Notes: generated by a model not told the origin, from the sequence alone. A stretch of DNA of 9,683 nt from CAZCWX01 sp964502465 (GCA_964502465.1 CAZCWX010000245.1:1-9683); one strand, 5' to 3'. Positions 1 to 7,280 are shown, counted from the stretch's first letter. A program made the numbers and translations.

Positions 1-151
1 GGAGAGCTGGCGCCAGGGGCAAAAGCGCGGCATCTGCCGTGGAGAAATGGCCTGGGTTCTTGAGGATAACCGCGTGATGGTCCGCACCTTAGAAGTCATC
101 GGCGCTCAGCTCTCCAAACGCTATCGTCTCTACCAAAAAAAACTGCTCTGA
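1..151 (+). CDS. 3' end of a gene, probably GNAT-type N-acetyltransferase (partial)
   Basis: An open frame starting at base 2 is read to a TGA at 149-151, giving the last 49 residues of a protein whose start lies left of the window. The segment reads GEMAWVLEDNRVM, then a Leu/Ile-rich helix, and ends in KRYRLYQKKLL. This resembles the C-terminal end of GNAT-fold proteins that finish with a pattern like ELSWVLEDN...M...LG...YKTYRIYEK; the comparison is from memory. The catalytic acetyl-CoA-binding region is outside the window, so the activity cannot be judged. The gene stops 178 bp before the cyclase gene and no clear terminator hairpin follows it. Confidence 0.5.
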   Translation, partial: ESWRQGQKRGICRGEMAWVLEDNRVMVRTLEVIGAQLSKRYRLYQKKLL

Positions 152-175
152 GATTTGCTTCCCCAGGCGCGCAAA

Positions 176-219
176 GCTTTTCTTTGGTGGCAATATGGCT
201 TTTCTTTGGTGGTAATATG
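176..219. repeat. 22-bp tandem repeat, two copies
   Basis: Copy one (176-197) and copy two (198-219) are head-to-tail and differ at one base (C191 against T213). Each contains the core TTCTTTGGTGG followed by AATATG. The second copy runs into an AT-rich stretch (TATATATA, 221-228). The array sits about 110-150 bp upstream of the cyclase start, where promoter or operator elements would be expected. No convincing -35/-10 pair could be fixed. A role as a regulator-binding array is inference. Confidence 0.75.
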
Positions 220-273
220 ATATATATAGAAGATGATGAAATACCCTAACGTCTCTACCCGGAATGAAAGCCC

Positions 274-290
274 GCTTATTCTTTGGTGGT
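274..290. repeat. Third, spaced copy of the TTCTTTGGTGG repeat
   Basis: GCTTATTCTTTGGTGGT at 274-290 repeats the start of the 22-bp unit with one inserted base. Its 11-bp core begins at 279, against 180 and 202 for the tandem copies, so core spacings are 22 and 77 bp, both multiples of 11. That would put the cores on roughly the same face of the helix. GGTGGT at 285-290 can also pair with ACCACC at 306-311 (15-base loop) just before the cyclase ribosome binding site. What binds here is unknown. Confidence 0.6.
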
Positions 291-317
291 CGAGTACGAT
301 GTCGCACCACCGCATGG

Positions 318-323
318 TAGAGG
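318..323 (+). promoter_or_regulatory. Ribosome binding site of the cyclase gene
   Basis: TAGAGG lies 6 bases before the ATG at 330 and supports that start. A nearby ATG at 314 is in another frame and meets a stop after eight codons. Confidence 0.55.
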
Positions 324-329
324 TCAGCC

Positions 330-3300
330 ATGACATTTGACGAGATACTGGGCCTGGCGCTTGAGTGGCTCCAGCGCGATGAGCGGGTGTCATACCGTGC
401 GCTGAAGCGGCAATTTGGCATTGACGATGCCTACATCGAGGATCTGAAGGTCGAAATCATCCAGGCCAAAATGCTGGCGGTCGACGAAGGCAACACAGTG
501 CTCGTGTGGACTGGAGGCACGGCCTATATTCCCACGCCGCCTCGGGATCAAGAGCGGCCCCCTCTAGACACCGGTAAACGCCTCTCGCCCATTGCGACTC
601 CTACCCAGGAAGAGTCGCGGCGCGGTTCACGACCAGACCATCCACGACGCGGCGACACGCTCCCAACGGCACCTGAGGTTTCCGAAGCCGAGCGGCGCCA
701 ACTGACCGTGCTCTTCTGCGATGTGGTGGATTCGACGGCGCTCGCCAGTCAGATAGATCCGGAAGACTACCGGGAGGTCATCCGGGCTTACCAGACAGCT
801 AGTGCAGAGGTTATCCACCGTTTTGAGGGGATGATTGCGCAGTATCTCGGCGATGGCCTGCTGGTCTACTTTGGCTATCCTCAGGCACATGAAGACGATG
901 CCCAGCGGGCCGTGCGAGCCGGATTGGGTATTGTGCAGGCCATCGACACGCTAAACAGCCGCCTGGAGCAGGAGAAAGAGGTTCGCCTGGCGATACGCCT
1001 GGGCATCCATACGGGGCTGGTGGTGATAGGTGAGATAGGCGGCGGGTCGCGGCGCCAGCGGTTGGCGCTCGGTGAGACTCCCAATATTGCCGCGCGCCTC
1101 CAAGGAGTTGCTGCGCCCGGGACGGTGGTGGTTAGCCCGGTGACCCGGAAGTTGATCCAGGGATATTTTGACTGTCATGACCTTGGGACACCTGAGTTGA
1201 AGGGCCTTGCCGCCCCCATGGCGGTGTATCGTGTGCTAGGAGAGAGTGGAGCCCAGGACCGCCTTGAGGTGGCGATGACCAAAGGTCTTAGCCCACTGGT
1301 GGGACGGCAAGAGGAACTACAAGAGCTATTACGTCTTACGGAACTGGCAGACGCCGGGCAAGGACAGGTAGTGGGGCTTAGCGGTGATGCCGGCATCGGC
1401 AAGTCACGCCTGGCGCAAGCGCTGAAAGAGCAGGTCGTCCAGCAAGGATTTACCGAGATCAAATTGCGTTTTTTGCCGCACTACCAGCATAGTGCGCTGT
1501 ATCCGGTAATTGACTACTTACAGCGCGTGATGCAATTTAGACACGAAGATTCTGCCCAGGCGAAGTGGGAAAAACTGGAGCGGGCGCTGGCGGGATATTA
1601 CGGTCTGCTGCAGGAGGGGATACCGCTGTTGGCGTCGCTGCTCGACGTGCCACTTCCTGATCGTTACCCACCCCTCAACCTGAGCCCGCAGCGGCAGCGA
1701 CAAAAAATCACTGAAACGTTGATGGCCTGGTTTTTAGCCAAAGCGGAGCGACAAGCCGTGTTGATGGTGTGGGAAGATCTCCACTGGGCAGATCCATCCA
1801 CCCTGGAGTTGCTGAGTGTCTGGATGGACCACATTCCCACCGCTCGTATCCTGATGCTGTTGACCCATCGGCCACACTTTACGCTGCCGTGGTCTGCTCG
1901 TCCATACCTCACTGAGATGCGGCTCGGCCGTATCTCCTCGGAACAGGCCGAGGTGATGGTGACCCAATTAGCCGGGGGCAAGGCATTGCCAGCCGAGATT
2001 GTCCGGCAAACTGTTGCCAAGACCGATGGGGTACCGTTGTTCATCGAAGAGTTGACCAAAATGGTGCTGGAGTCGGGGTTGTTAAAGGAGGAAGAGGAGC
2101 GCTATGTCGAGGTCGAGCCCTATGCCCCCCTGCCCCCGGCCATTCCTACCACGTTGCAAGATTCACTGATGGCGCGACTCGATCGTCTGGTGACGGCGAA
2201 ATGGGTGGCACAATTAGCAGCGACACTGGGGCGGGAGTTTTGGTACGAGTTGCTCCTGGCGGTGGCGTCGGTGGATGAAGAGACGTTACAACAAGGGTTG
2301 CGGCGGTTAGTGGAGGCAGAGTTCGTCTACCAAAGCGAATCAGGACCGACGGCGACATATATTTTCAAGCACGCCCTCATTCGAGATGTGGCGTATGAGT
2401 CGCTTCTGAAGAGTACTCGTCAGCAGTATCATCAGCGGATTGCGCAGGTATTGGCTGAGCAGTTTCCAATGCTCGTTGAGACCCAGCCCGAACTCCTGGC
2501 GCATCATTACACCGAGGCTGGGGTCGCGAGCCAGGCGATTGTCTACTGGCAATTGGCCGGTCAGCGAGCCATCCGGCAGTCGTCCAACCTGGAAGCCCTT
2601 GAGCATCTCACCAAGGGTTTAGAATTGCTCCAGATGTTGCCGGACACGTCTGAACGCACGCGCCGCGAGTTGATGCTCCAGCTGTCTTTGGGCGCAGCGT
2701 TGATTGCCACCAAGGGGTATGCAGCGCCGGAAGTAGCCCATGCCTATACCCACGCCCGCGCCCTGTGCCAACAGATTGGCGAAGTGCCGCGGATGCTGCA
2801 GGTGTTGCTGGGGCTTGAAGCGTATTATGTCGTGCGGGCGGAACTCCGCACGGCATACGAGCTGGCGCAGCAGTGCGTCGATCTAGCCCAACAGGTGAAG
2901 AACCCAGCCCGTCTTCTGAATAGTCACCACGCCATGGGGTTGAGTTTGTTCCATCTGGGCGAACCAGGCGCCGCGCTTCCCCACCTCGAACAGGGCATTC
3001 TTCTCTACGATTCCCAGCAGCACCGCCCACACCATAATTTGCAAAATCCCGGGGTAGCCTGCCGGTCCTATGCGGGCTGGGCCTTGTGGCATCTTGGTTA
3101 TGCGGATCAAGCCCGCATGCGGCTTCAGGAAGCGCTTAGCATGGCCAGAGGTCTGTCTCATCCCTATAGTATGGCGTACGTCCTGTGTTTTGCTGCTGGT
3201 CTGCAACAATTTTTGCGCAACGGGCCGTCCGCTCAAGAGGCCGCCGAAGAAGCTATTGCCATCTCGACCGAGCACGGCTTTCCGTTCTGGTTCGCCATGG

Positions 3301-3818
3301 GAACGTGTCTCTACGGCTGGGCTCTGGCCAAGCAGGGACAAGCAGAAGAGGGCCTGGGGCACCTCCGCCAGGGAATCACCGCCTGGCGCGCCACCGGAGC
3401 CGAACTGGCTCAGCCACATTGGCTGGCACTGCTGGCCGAGGTGTGTGGACAGGTGGATCAGGCCGAGGAAGGCCTGCAGGCCCTATCTGAAGCCTTAGAC
3501 TTCGTGGAACGTTATGAAGAAGGCTACTATGAAGCCGAACTCCATCGGCTGAAGGGGGAATTGCTCTTACGACAGTCGATTCCGCTAGAGCATTTGGCTG
3601 AGAACTGCTTTCTCCAAGCCATTGACGTTAGCCGCCGCCAGCAAGCGAAATTGCCACAATTGCGAGCCGGGATCAGCTTGAGTCGGTTATGGCAACAGCA
3701 GGGGCGGCGCACGGCTGCCCGCCAACAGCTGGTTGAACTCTATGGTTGGTTTACAGAAGGATGGCATACGACCGACCTCCAGGAAGCCAGGGAGCTATTG
3801 GAGGAGTTGGCATGCTAA
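330..3818 (+). CDS. Class III adenylate/guanylate cyclase - STAND/AAA ATPase - TPR signalling protein
   Basis: A 1162-residue multidomain protein, predicted soluble. Residues 1-65 form a small helical N-terminal region, followed by a charged, proline-rich linker to about 120. The class III cyclase domain spans about 125-310: FCDVVDST carries the metal-binding Asp131, YLGDGLLVYFG carries the second Asp175, and GETPNIAARLQ supplies Asn252 and Arg256, the expected transition-state residues. Catalysis therefore looks possible, but ATP against GTP preference cannot be read. A P-loop NTPase follows (about 325-620), with Walker A GDAGIGKS at 352-359 and a Walker B-like WEDLHWAD at 481-488. The remaining about 500 residues are helical repeats rich in Ala/Leu/Gly, typical of TPRs (for example residues around EEGLGHLRQGITAW). 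This cyclase + NTPase + TPR order resembles mammalian soluble adenylyl cyclase and many bacterial STAND proteins. Being upstream and on the same strand as the lipid genes, it could regulate them; that is inference. Confidence 0.92.
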   Translation: MTFDEILGLALEWLQRDERVSYRALKRQFGIDDAYIEDLKVEIIQAKMLAVDEGNTVLVWTGGTAYIPTPPRDQERPPLDTGKRLSPIATPTQEESRRGSRPDHPRRGDTLPTAPEVSEAERRQLTVLFCDVVDSTALASQIDPEDYREVIRAYQTASAEVIHRFEGMIAQYLGDGLLVYFGYPQAHEDDAQRAVRAGLGIVQAIDTLNSRLEQEKEVRLAIRLGIHTGLVVIGEIGGGSRRQRLALGETPNIAARLQGVAAPGTVVVSPVTRKLIQGYFDCHDLGTPELKGLAAPMAVYRVLGESGAQDRLEVAMTKGLSPLVGRQEELQELLRLTELADAGQGQVVGLSGDAGIGKSRLAQALKEQVVQQGFTEIKLRFLPHYQHSALYPVIDYLQRVMQFRHEDSAQAKWEKLERALAGYYGLLQEGIPLLASLLDVPLPDRYPPLNLSPQRQRQKITETLMAWFLAKAERQAVLMVWEDLHWADPSTLELLSVWMDHIPTARILMLLTHRPHFTLPWSARPYLTEMRLGRISSEQAEVMVTQLAGGKALPAEIVRQTVAKTDGVPLFIEELTKMVLESGLLKEEEERYVEVEPYAPLPPAIPTTLQDSLMARLDRLVTAKWVAQLAATLGREFWYELLLAVASVDEETLQQGLRRLVEAEFVYQSESGPTATYIFKHALIRDVAYESLLKSTRQQYHQRIAQVLAEQFPMLVETQPELLAHHYTEAGVASQAIVYWQLAGQRAIRQSSNLEALEHLTKGLELLQMLPDTSERTRRELMLQLSLGAALIATKGYAAPEVAHAYTHARALCQQIGEVPRMLQVLLGLEAYYVVRAELRTAYELAQQCVDLAQQVKNPARLLNSHHAMGLSLFHLGEPGAALPHLEQGILLYDSQQHRPHHNLQNPGVACRSYAGWALWHLGYADQARMRLQEALSMARGLSHPYSMAYVLCFAAGLQQFLRNGPSAQEAAEEAIAISTEHGFPFWFAMGTCLYGWALAKQGQAEEGLGHLRQGITAWRATGAELAQPHWLALLAEVCGQVDQAEEGLQALSEALDFVERYEEGYYEAELHRLKGELLLRQSIPLEHLAENCFLQAIDVSRRQQAKLPQLRAGISLSRLWQQQGRRTAARQQLVELYGWFTEGWHTTDLQEARELLEELAC

Positions 3819-3887
3819 ACCAGCCCCATCAGATTCGGATACCCGACTCCTGGAACATGCCGGGACGCGAGCTGGCGAGCTAACCGC

Positions 3888-3948
3888 TTTAGAGTGCCTG
3901 GATTTAGAGCGCCTAAAGAGTGCCAATCTCGTGCATTTCGCTTTAGAG
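3888..3948. repeat. Three TTTAGAG motifs in the spacer before the FAAL gene
   Basis: TTTAGAG occurs at 3888-3894, 3903-3909 and 3942-3948 in the 156-bp spacer between the cyclase stop and the FAAL ribosome binding site. The spacer shows no clear terminator and no convincing promoter boxes, so the FAAL operon may be read through from the cyclase gene. The motif is short and could recur by chance. Confidence 0.3.
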
Positions 3949-3965
3949 ACGTTGCCACGGCGGGG

Positions 3966-3972
3966 AAGGAGG
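3966..3972 (+). promoter_or_regulatory. Strong Shine-Dalgarno sequence before the FAAL reading frame
   Basis: AAGGAGG is a near-perfect anti-16S match. It lies only 2 bases before an ATG at 3975 (wrong frame for the FAAL) but 7 bases before an ATC at 3980, which is in the FAAL frame. It is more than 70 bases from the first canonical in-frame start (GTG 4046), so it argues that translation begins near 3975-3980. Confidence 0.7.
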
Positions 3973-3974
3973 AT

Positions 3975-4049
3975 ATGCTATCAGTCCCTTTGATCATCTG
4001 GCCGACACGGATGCGACACCTTCTACATTCGTCGATGTCCTCCGTGTGA
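3975..4049 (+). other. 24-codon frame at the FAAL 5' end: leader peptide or frameshifted start
   Basis: ATG at 3975 opens a frame of 24 codons, beginning MLSVPLIIWP and ending at TGA 4047-4049, which overlaps the GTG at 4046. The same DNA read one base back encodes PFDHLADTD followed by TFVDVLRVSAQHQP, a recognisable FAAL N-terminus. Joining MLSVP to FDHLAD at 3986-3992 gives a natural-looking start. This stretch is therefore either the shifted beginning of the FAAL gene (real mutation or sequencing error), a programmed frameshift, or a short leader. The close start/stop overlap could also permit re-initiation. Confidence 0.45.
3986..3992 (+). other. CCCTTTG: slippery-type heptamer or homopolymer indel site
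   Basis: Read in the frame of ATG 3975 the bases are C CCT TTG, which fits the X XXY YYZ form of -1 frameshift sites. A one-base backward slip here puts ribosomes exactly into the FAAL frame. An indel in the C3 or T3 run would give the same result and is simpler. No obvious stimulating stem-loop was found just downstream. Confidence 0.35.
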
Positions 4050-5845
4050 GCGCCCAACACCAACCAAACCAGTGTAGCTATATTTTTTTGGCAGATGGCA
4101 AAACCGCCGAACACAAACTAACCTATGGCGAGTTGGATAGGCAAGCGAGAGCCATTGCCGCTGCCCTCCAGGCTTTAGACGTCACAGGAGAGCGAGCGTT
4201 ACTTCTCTACCCGCCAGGACTCGCCTACATCGCGGCATTCTTTGGCTGTCTGTATGCCGGGGTCGTGGCGGTGCCAGTCTACCCGCCCCTGCCGGCGCGG
4301 CGGTCCCGGGACCAGCATCAATGGCTAGCGATTGCCAGTGATGCACAGCCTTCAGTCGCACTCACACTGTCTTCCATGCTCCCCAGAGTCTCAGAACTGT
4401 CCGCAGGGGCTGTGCATGCCCCGCCCCTGCGGTGGCTCGCCACTGACACCATGGCGGCAGAGCTGGCAGAGGTCTGGCAGCCACCGGTACTCAGTGTCGA
4501 CACGGTGGCGTTTCTCCAATACACATCGGGGTCCATGGCTGCCCCCAAAGGGGTGATGCTGAGCCATGGCAATCTGCTGCATAATTCGGCACTGATTCAG
4601 CAGGCCTTTGAACATACTAGTAAGAGTCGGGGAGTCATCTGGCTCCCGCCATATCATGACATGGGGCTCATCGGGGGCATACTACAGCCCCTGTATGCGG
4701 CGTTCCCGGTGACGCTGATGTCGCCGACAGCCATGTTACAACATCCCGTGCGCTGGTTAGAGGCTATTTCCCGCTATCACGCAACGACCAGTGGTGGACC
4801 GAATTTTGCCTACGACCTGTGCATGCGCCGCGTCTCTCCCAAGCAGCGGGCAAGCCTCGACTTGCGGAGTTGGAACGTGGCATTCAACGGTGCTGAGCCT
4901 ATTCGCTCCGAGACCCTCGAACGCTTTGCGGCATTTTTCGAGCCCTGTGGGTTTCGTCGGGAAGCCTTTTACCCATGCTACGGGCTTGCGGAAGCGACCT
5001 TAATGGTTTCCGGCGGTCGCAAGGATGCTCGACCAGTCATCGCTGGCGTGCGGCCGTCGGCGCTTGAACAGCATCGTGTGGTGACCGGCGACTCGCACGA
5101 TGTGAATGTGCGATGGCTGACTGGCTGCGGACAGAACCTCGCCAATCAACGCCTGGTGATCGTCGATCCCCAGACCTTGACGCAGTGTTTACCAGAGCAG
5201 GTCGGCGAGATTTGGGTGGCTGGCCCAAGCATTGCCCAGGGATACTGGAATCGCCCCCACGAAACGTCCGATACCTTCCGGGCATATCTTGCGGACACCG
5301 GAGAGGGTCCGTTTCTGCGCACTGAGGACATTGGCTTCTTGCAGGATGGGGAGTTGTTCATCACCGGCCGTTCCAAGGCTCTAGTGATTATTGGTGGCCG
5401 CAATCATTATCCGCAAGATATCGAACGGACTGTGGAGCAGAGTCATACCGCCATTCGACCAAGTTGTTGTGCGGCATTTTCTATTGATATCGCTGGCCAG
5501 GAGCGATTAGTGGTGGTGGCGGAGATCCAACGCTCGTTACAGACCGCGGTTCTCCAGGACAGGGGTCCAGTGCCCTCCACGCAGACGAGCGGTGTGCCCC
5601 TGCCAGCTAGCGAAGTGGTGCGAGCGATCCGGCAAGCCATTGCCCGTGAGCACGATCTACAAGTCTATGCGGTGTCACTGCTCAAGGCTGGGAGTACCCC
5701 AAAAACATCGAGCGGCAAGATTCAACGGCACGCCTGCCAAACCCTCTTTTTGAGCGGGACTGTAGACATATTGGCACAATGGACCATGGGGCTGCGGGCT
5801 CCGGAGAACCCTGGGCAGACGCATGCTCATCCCATACACAAATAG
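4046..5845 (+). CDS. Fatty acyl-AMP ligase (FAAL), ANL superfamily
   Basis: Activates a free fatty acid as acyl-adenylate and passes it to an ACP, here most likely the one at 6921-7184. From GTG 4046 it is 599 residues. ANL motifs in order: the P-loop YTSGSMAAPKGVM (4520 on), YGLAEATLMVSGG, GEIWVAGPSIAQGYWNRP, FLRTEDIGFL (Asp codon 5327), GRNHYPQDIE and the terminal SSGKIQR with the catalytic Lys at 5717-5719. GRNHYPQDIE and the GPFLRT context are typical of FAALs rather than CoA ligases. Odd points: Met replaces Thr in the P-loop, Glu replaces Gly before the ribose-binding Asp, and GRSKAL replaces the usual GRxKDL. Family homology (TFVDVLRVSAQ) begins upstream, at about 4025, where the frame is open back to 3947 but has no ATG, GTG or TTG. 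The listed start is therefore the first canonical one, not the likely true one. The stop lies 42 bp before the desaturase. Confidence 0.9.
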   Translation: MSAQHQPNQCSYIFLADGKTAEHKLTYGELDRQARAIAAALQALDVTGERALLLYPPGLAYIAAFFGCLYAGVVAVPVYPPLPARRSRDQHQWLAIASDAQPSVALTLSSMLPRVSELSAGAVHAPPLRWLATDTMAAELAEVWQPPVLSVDTVAFLQYTSGSMAAPKGVMLSHGNLLHNSALIQQAFEHTSKSRGVIWLPPYHDMGLIGGILQPLYAAFPVTLMSPTAMLQHPVRWLEAISRYHATTSGGPNFAYDLCMRRVSPKQRASLDLRSWNVAFNGAEPIRSETLERFAAFFEPCGFRREAFYPCYGLAEATLMVSGGRKDARPVIAGVRPSALEQHRVVTGDSHDVNVRWLTGCGQNLANQRLVIVDPQTLTQCLPEQVGEIWVAGPSIAQGYWNRPHETSDTFRAYLADTGEGPFLRTEDIGFLQDGELFITGRSKALVIIGGRNHYPQDIERTVEQSHTAIRPSCCAAFSIDIAGQERLVVVAEIQRSLQTAVLQDRGPVPSTQTSGVPLPASEVVRAIRQAIAREHDLQVYAVSLLKAGSTPKTSSGKIQRHACQTLFLSGTVDILAQWTMGLRAPENPGQTHAHPIHK

Positions 5846-5852
5846 GGCGCAT

Positions 5853-5883
5853 GTCTCGGGTTATGGCCTCTCTTGAGGGAGAC
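5853..5883 (+). promoter_or_regulatory. Possible RNA hairpin covering the desaturase ribosome binding site
   Basis: In the 42-bp gap after the FAAL, GTCTC (5853-5857) can pair with GAGAC (5879-5883), and CCTC (5867-5870) with GAGG (5875-5878) around a TCTT loop, leaving a one-sided 9-base bulge. GAGGGAG is also the desaturase Shine-Dalgarno sequence, so the fold would hide it and could tie desaturase translation to ribosomes leaving the FAAL. The stem is short and its stability was not calculated. Confidence 0.3.
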
Positions 5884-5887
5884 ACAC

Positions 5888-6931
5888 ATGATATTTCAGA
5901 ACAGGCGTTGTACCCCAGCCGAATTCAGATCGCTGCGGAGTGCCCCTAAGCCGTCAGCGGCACCATCGGCGACTGCTCTTGCCAGGCTTGAGCATGTGTG
6001 GAAGCTCGATGTGCCACTGGCCCTGGTGACCACTTTGTTGCCGGCTCTGGGACTCGTCATGGCCATTGTGCTTCTGTTGCATGGCTATGGCGGCCCGATT
6101 GAATTTGGTCTAGCGGCCGTCATGTATATTGCCACCATGATCGGTATCGATGTCGGCTATCATCGTCACTTCGCGCACGGGGCATTCAAAACGACGCTTC
6201 CTATCCGTGTCGTTTTCGCTATATTAGGCTCTATGGCTTTTCAGGGTCCGGTCATCTGGTGGGTGGCGACGCATCGCCGCCACCACCAGTTGAGCGATCA
6301 GCCAGGCGATCCGCATTCTCCGCATCGCTCTGCCGGTACGAACGACAATCAGCTGCGGGGATTCGTTCATGCCCATATGGGGTGGCTGTTCGATCCCACT
6401 TGTGTGCGAGCGCCGGGCTGGGCGCACTATGCCAGGGATCTCTATCGCGATGTGGCGATCTTTCAGATCCATATGTCGTATTTTTCGTGGTTGCTGCTCG
6501 GTCTTGCTTTGCCGGCGCTTCTAGGTGGAATAGTGACCTGGACCTGGACCGGGGTTGGGTTGGGCTTTCTGTGGGGTGGGCTGGTGCGGCTGTTTTTTTC
6601 GAACCACTTTTCCTGGGCTATTAACTCCCTGTGCCACTCCTATGGCAGTCGTCCCTTCGCCAGTCACGGCGATCAAAGCACCAACAACTGGTGGTTAGCC
6701 CTCCCGACGTTAGGAGAGTCATGGCACAACAATCACCATGCCTTCCCGAATTCTGCAAAGTTTGGGCTCACATGGTCGCAGCTCGATCCTGGGATGTGGT
6801 GCATCCGAGCGCTTGAAATGTGTGGTCTGGCTTGGGACATTAAGATACCAACATCGCGCCTGATCGAGCAAAAGACAGTCAGAAGAGCTGAAGACTGCGA
6901 CCTGAGGGTGGAGGAATACGATGGCCAATGA
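5888..6931 (+). CDS. Membrane fatty acid desaturase (acyl-CoA/acyl-ACP, three-histidine-box, JamB-like position)
   Basis: A di-iron membrane desaturase of 347 residues from ATG 5888. That start is preferred over TTG 5873 because TTGAGGGAG forms its ribosome binding site. The three histidine boxes are intact: HRHFAH (His92, His97), HRRHH (129-133) and HNNHH (280-284), the last in GESWHNNHHAFP. Hydrophobic segments lie at about 42-66, 70-90, 104-125 and 198-240, as expected for a protein with four membrane passes. NPGD-like ligand context (DQPGDPHSPH) follows box two. It introduces a cis double bond, or with some homologues a triple bond, into an acyl chain. Its place between a FAAL and a lone ACP, overlapping the ACP start by 11 bp, suggests an ACP-bound substrate as for JamB; regiochemistry and alkene against alkyne outcome cannot be read from sequence. 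Confidence 0.92.
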   Translation: MIFQNRRCTPAEFRSLRSAPKPSAAPSATALARLEHVWKLDVPLALVTTLLPALGLVMAIVLLLHGYGGPIEFGLAAVMYIATMIGIDVGYHRHFAHGAFKTTLPIRVVFAILGSMAFQGPVIWWVATHRRHHQLSDQPGDPHSPHRSAGTNDNQLRGFVHAHMGWLFDPTCVRAPGWAHYARDLYRDVAIFQIHMSYFSWLLLGLALPALLGGIVTWTWTGVGLGFLWGGLVRLFFSNHFSWAINSLCHSYGSRPFASHGDQSTNNWWLALPTLGESWHNNHHAFPNSAKFGLTWSQLDPGMWCIRALEMCGLAWDIKIPTSRLIEQKTVRRAEDCDLRVEEYDGQ

Positions 6932-7184
6932 TATGCGGACTGCGGAAGCCATCCAGACGTGGTTGGTATCCCATCTCGTCGAAGAGAACGGCATTGCCGC
7001 CGAGGAGATTGATGTGCGGGCGCCGTTTGATAGTTACGGCCTGGATTCGATGATCATGGTGACTCTGACGGGTGAACTTGAAGATTGGCTTGGGTGGCAG
7101 CTCTCCCCCAATCTCTTATATGAATATACTTCCATCGAGGCGTTGTCGCAGCATTTAGCCCAGGAAGCCCAGAACCTCTACTAA
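6921..7184 (+). CDS. Acyl carrier protein, free-standing (PP-binding domain)
   Basis: 87 residues. YGLDSMIMVTLTGELEDWLG contains the GLDS attachment motif, with Ser43 as the 4'-phosphopantetheine site, followed by the usual helix II and a second helix (TSIEALSQHLAQE). The start overlaps the end of the desaturase by 11 bp and is preceded by GGTGGAGG (6907-6914), six bases from ATG, so the two are probably translationally coupled. The Asp-Ser-Met-Ile environment and the C-terminal YTSIEALSQHL resemble PKS/NRPS-type carrier domains more than the primary AcpP. It is the likely acceptor of the FAAL product and the platform on which the desaturase and perhaps the methyltransferase act. No phosphopantetheinyl transferase is visible in the window. 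Confidence 0.93.
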   Translation: MANDMRTAEAIQTWLVSHLVEENGIAAEEIDVRAPFDSYGLDSMIMVTLTGELEDWLGWQLSPNLLYEYTSIEALSQHLAQEAQNLY

Positions 7185-7280
7185 ATCCGGAGAGAGACAC
7201 AGACAAATACCGGACGCCAGACAGCAGGATGGTCATAGCGGCATCGCCTGGTCACACGATCACAGGGGAAGAGACCGGCC
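7185..7280 (+). other. 96-bp gap between ACP and methyltransferase
   Basis: No gene or convincing terminator is seen. TCCGG (7186-7190) and CCGGA (7210-7214) could form only a 5-bp stem with a 19-base loop. GGGGAAGAG at 7265-7273 is a good ribosome binding site for the ATG at 7281. The methyltransferase is probably the last gene of the same transcript. Confidence 0.5.

Noticed and set aside
152..329. Repeats read as a CRISPR array or plasmid iterons.
   Set aside because: Only three copies, two directly abutting with no spacers, and no cas or replication gene nearby.
89..421. Minus-strand frames over the left spacer and cyclase start.
   Set aside because: Arg/Ser/His-rich low-complexity translation with no family signal, overlapping clear plus-strand coding and repeat DNA.
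2883..3419. 178-codon minus-strand frame inside the TPR region.
   Set aside because: Antisense shadow of a well-supported plus-strand gene; no motif and no plausible ribosome binding site.
3733..3993. 86-codon plus-strand frame crossing the cyclase stop and ending in CTT TGA, which recalls the prfB +1 frameshift site; a +1 slip there would enter the FAAL frame.
   Set aside because: The frame starts inside the cyclase gene as a shadow, has no start or ribosome binding site of its own, and AAGGAGG lies 15 bases before CTT, whereas prfB needs a Shine-Dalgarno-like sequence about 3 bases away.
7186..7214. TCCGG/CCGGA inverted repeat after the ACP stop as a terminator.
   Set aside because: Only five base pairs with a 19-base loop and no T-run after it.
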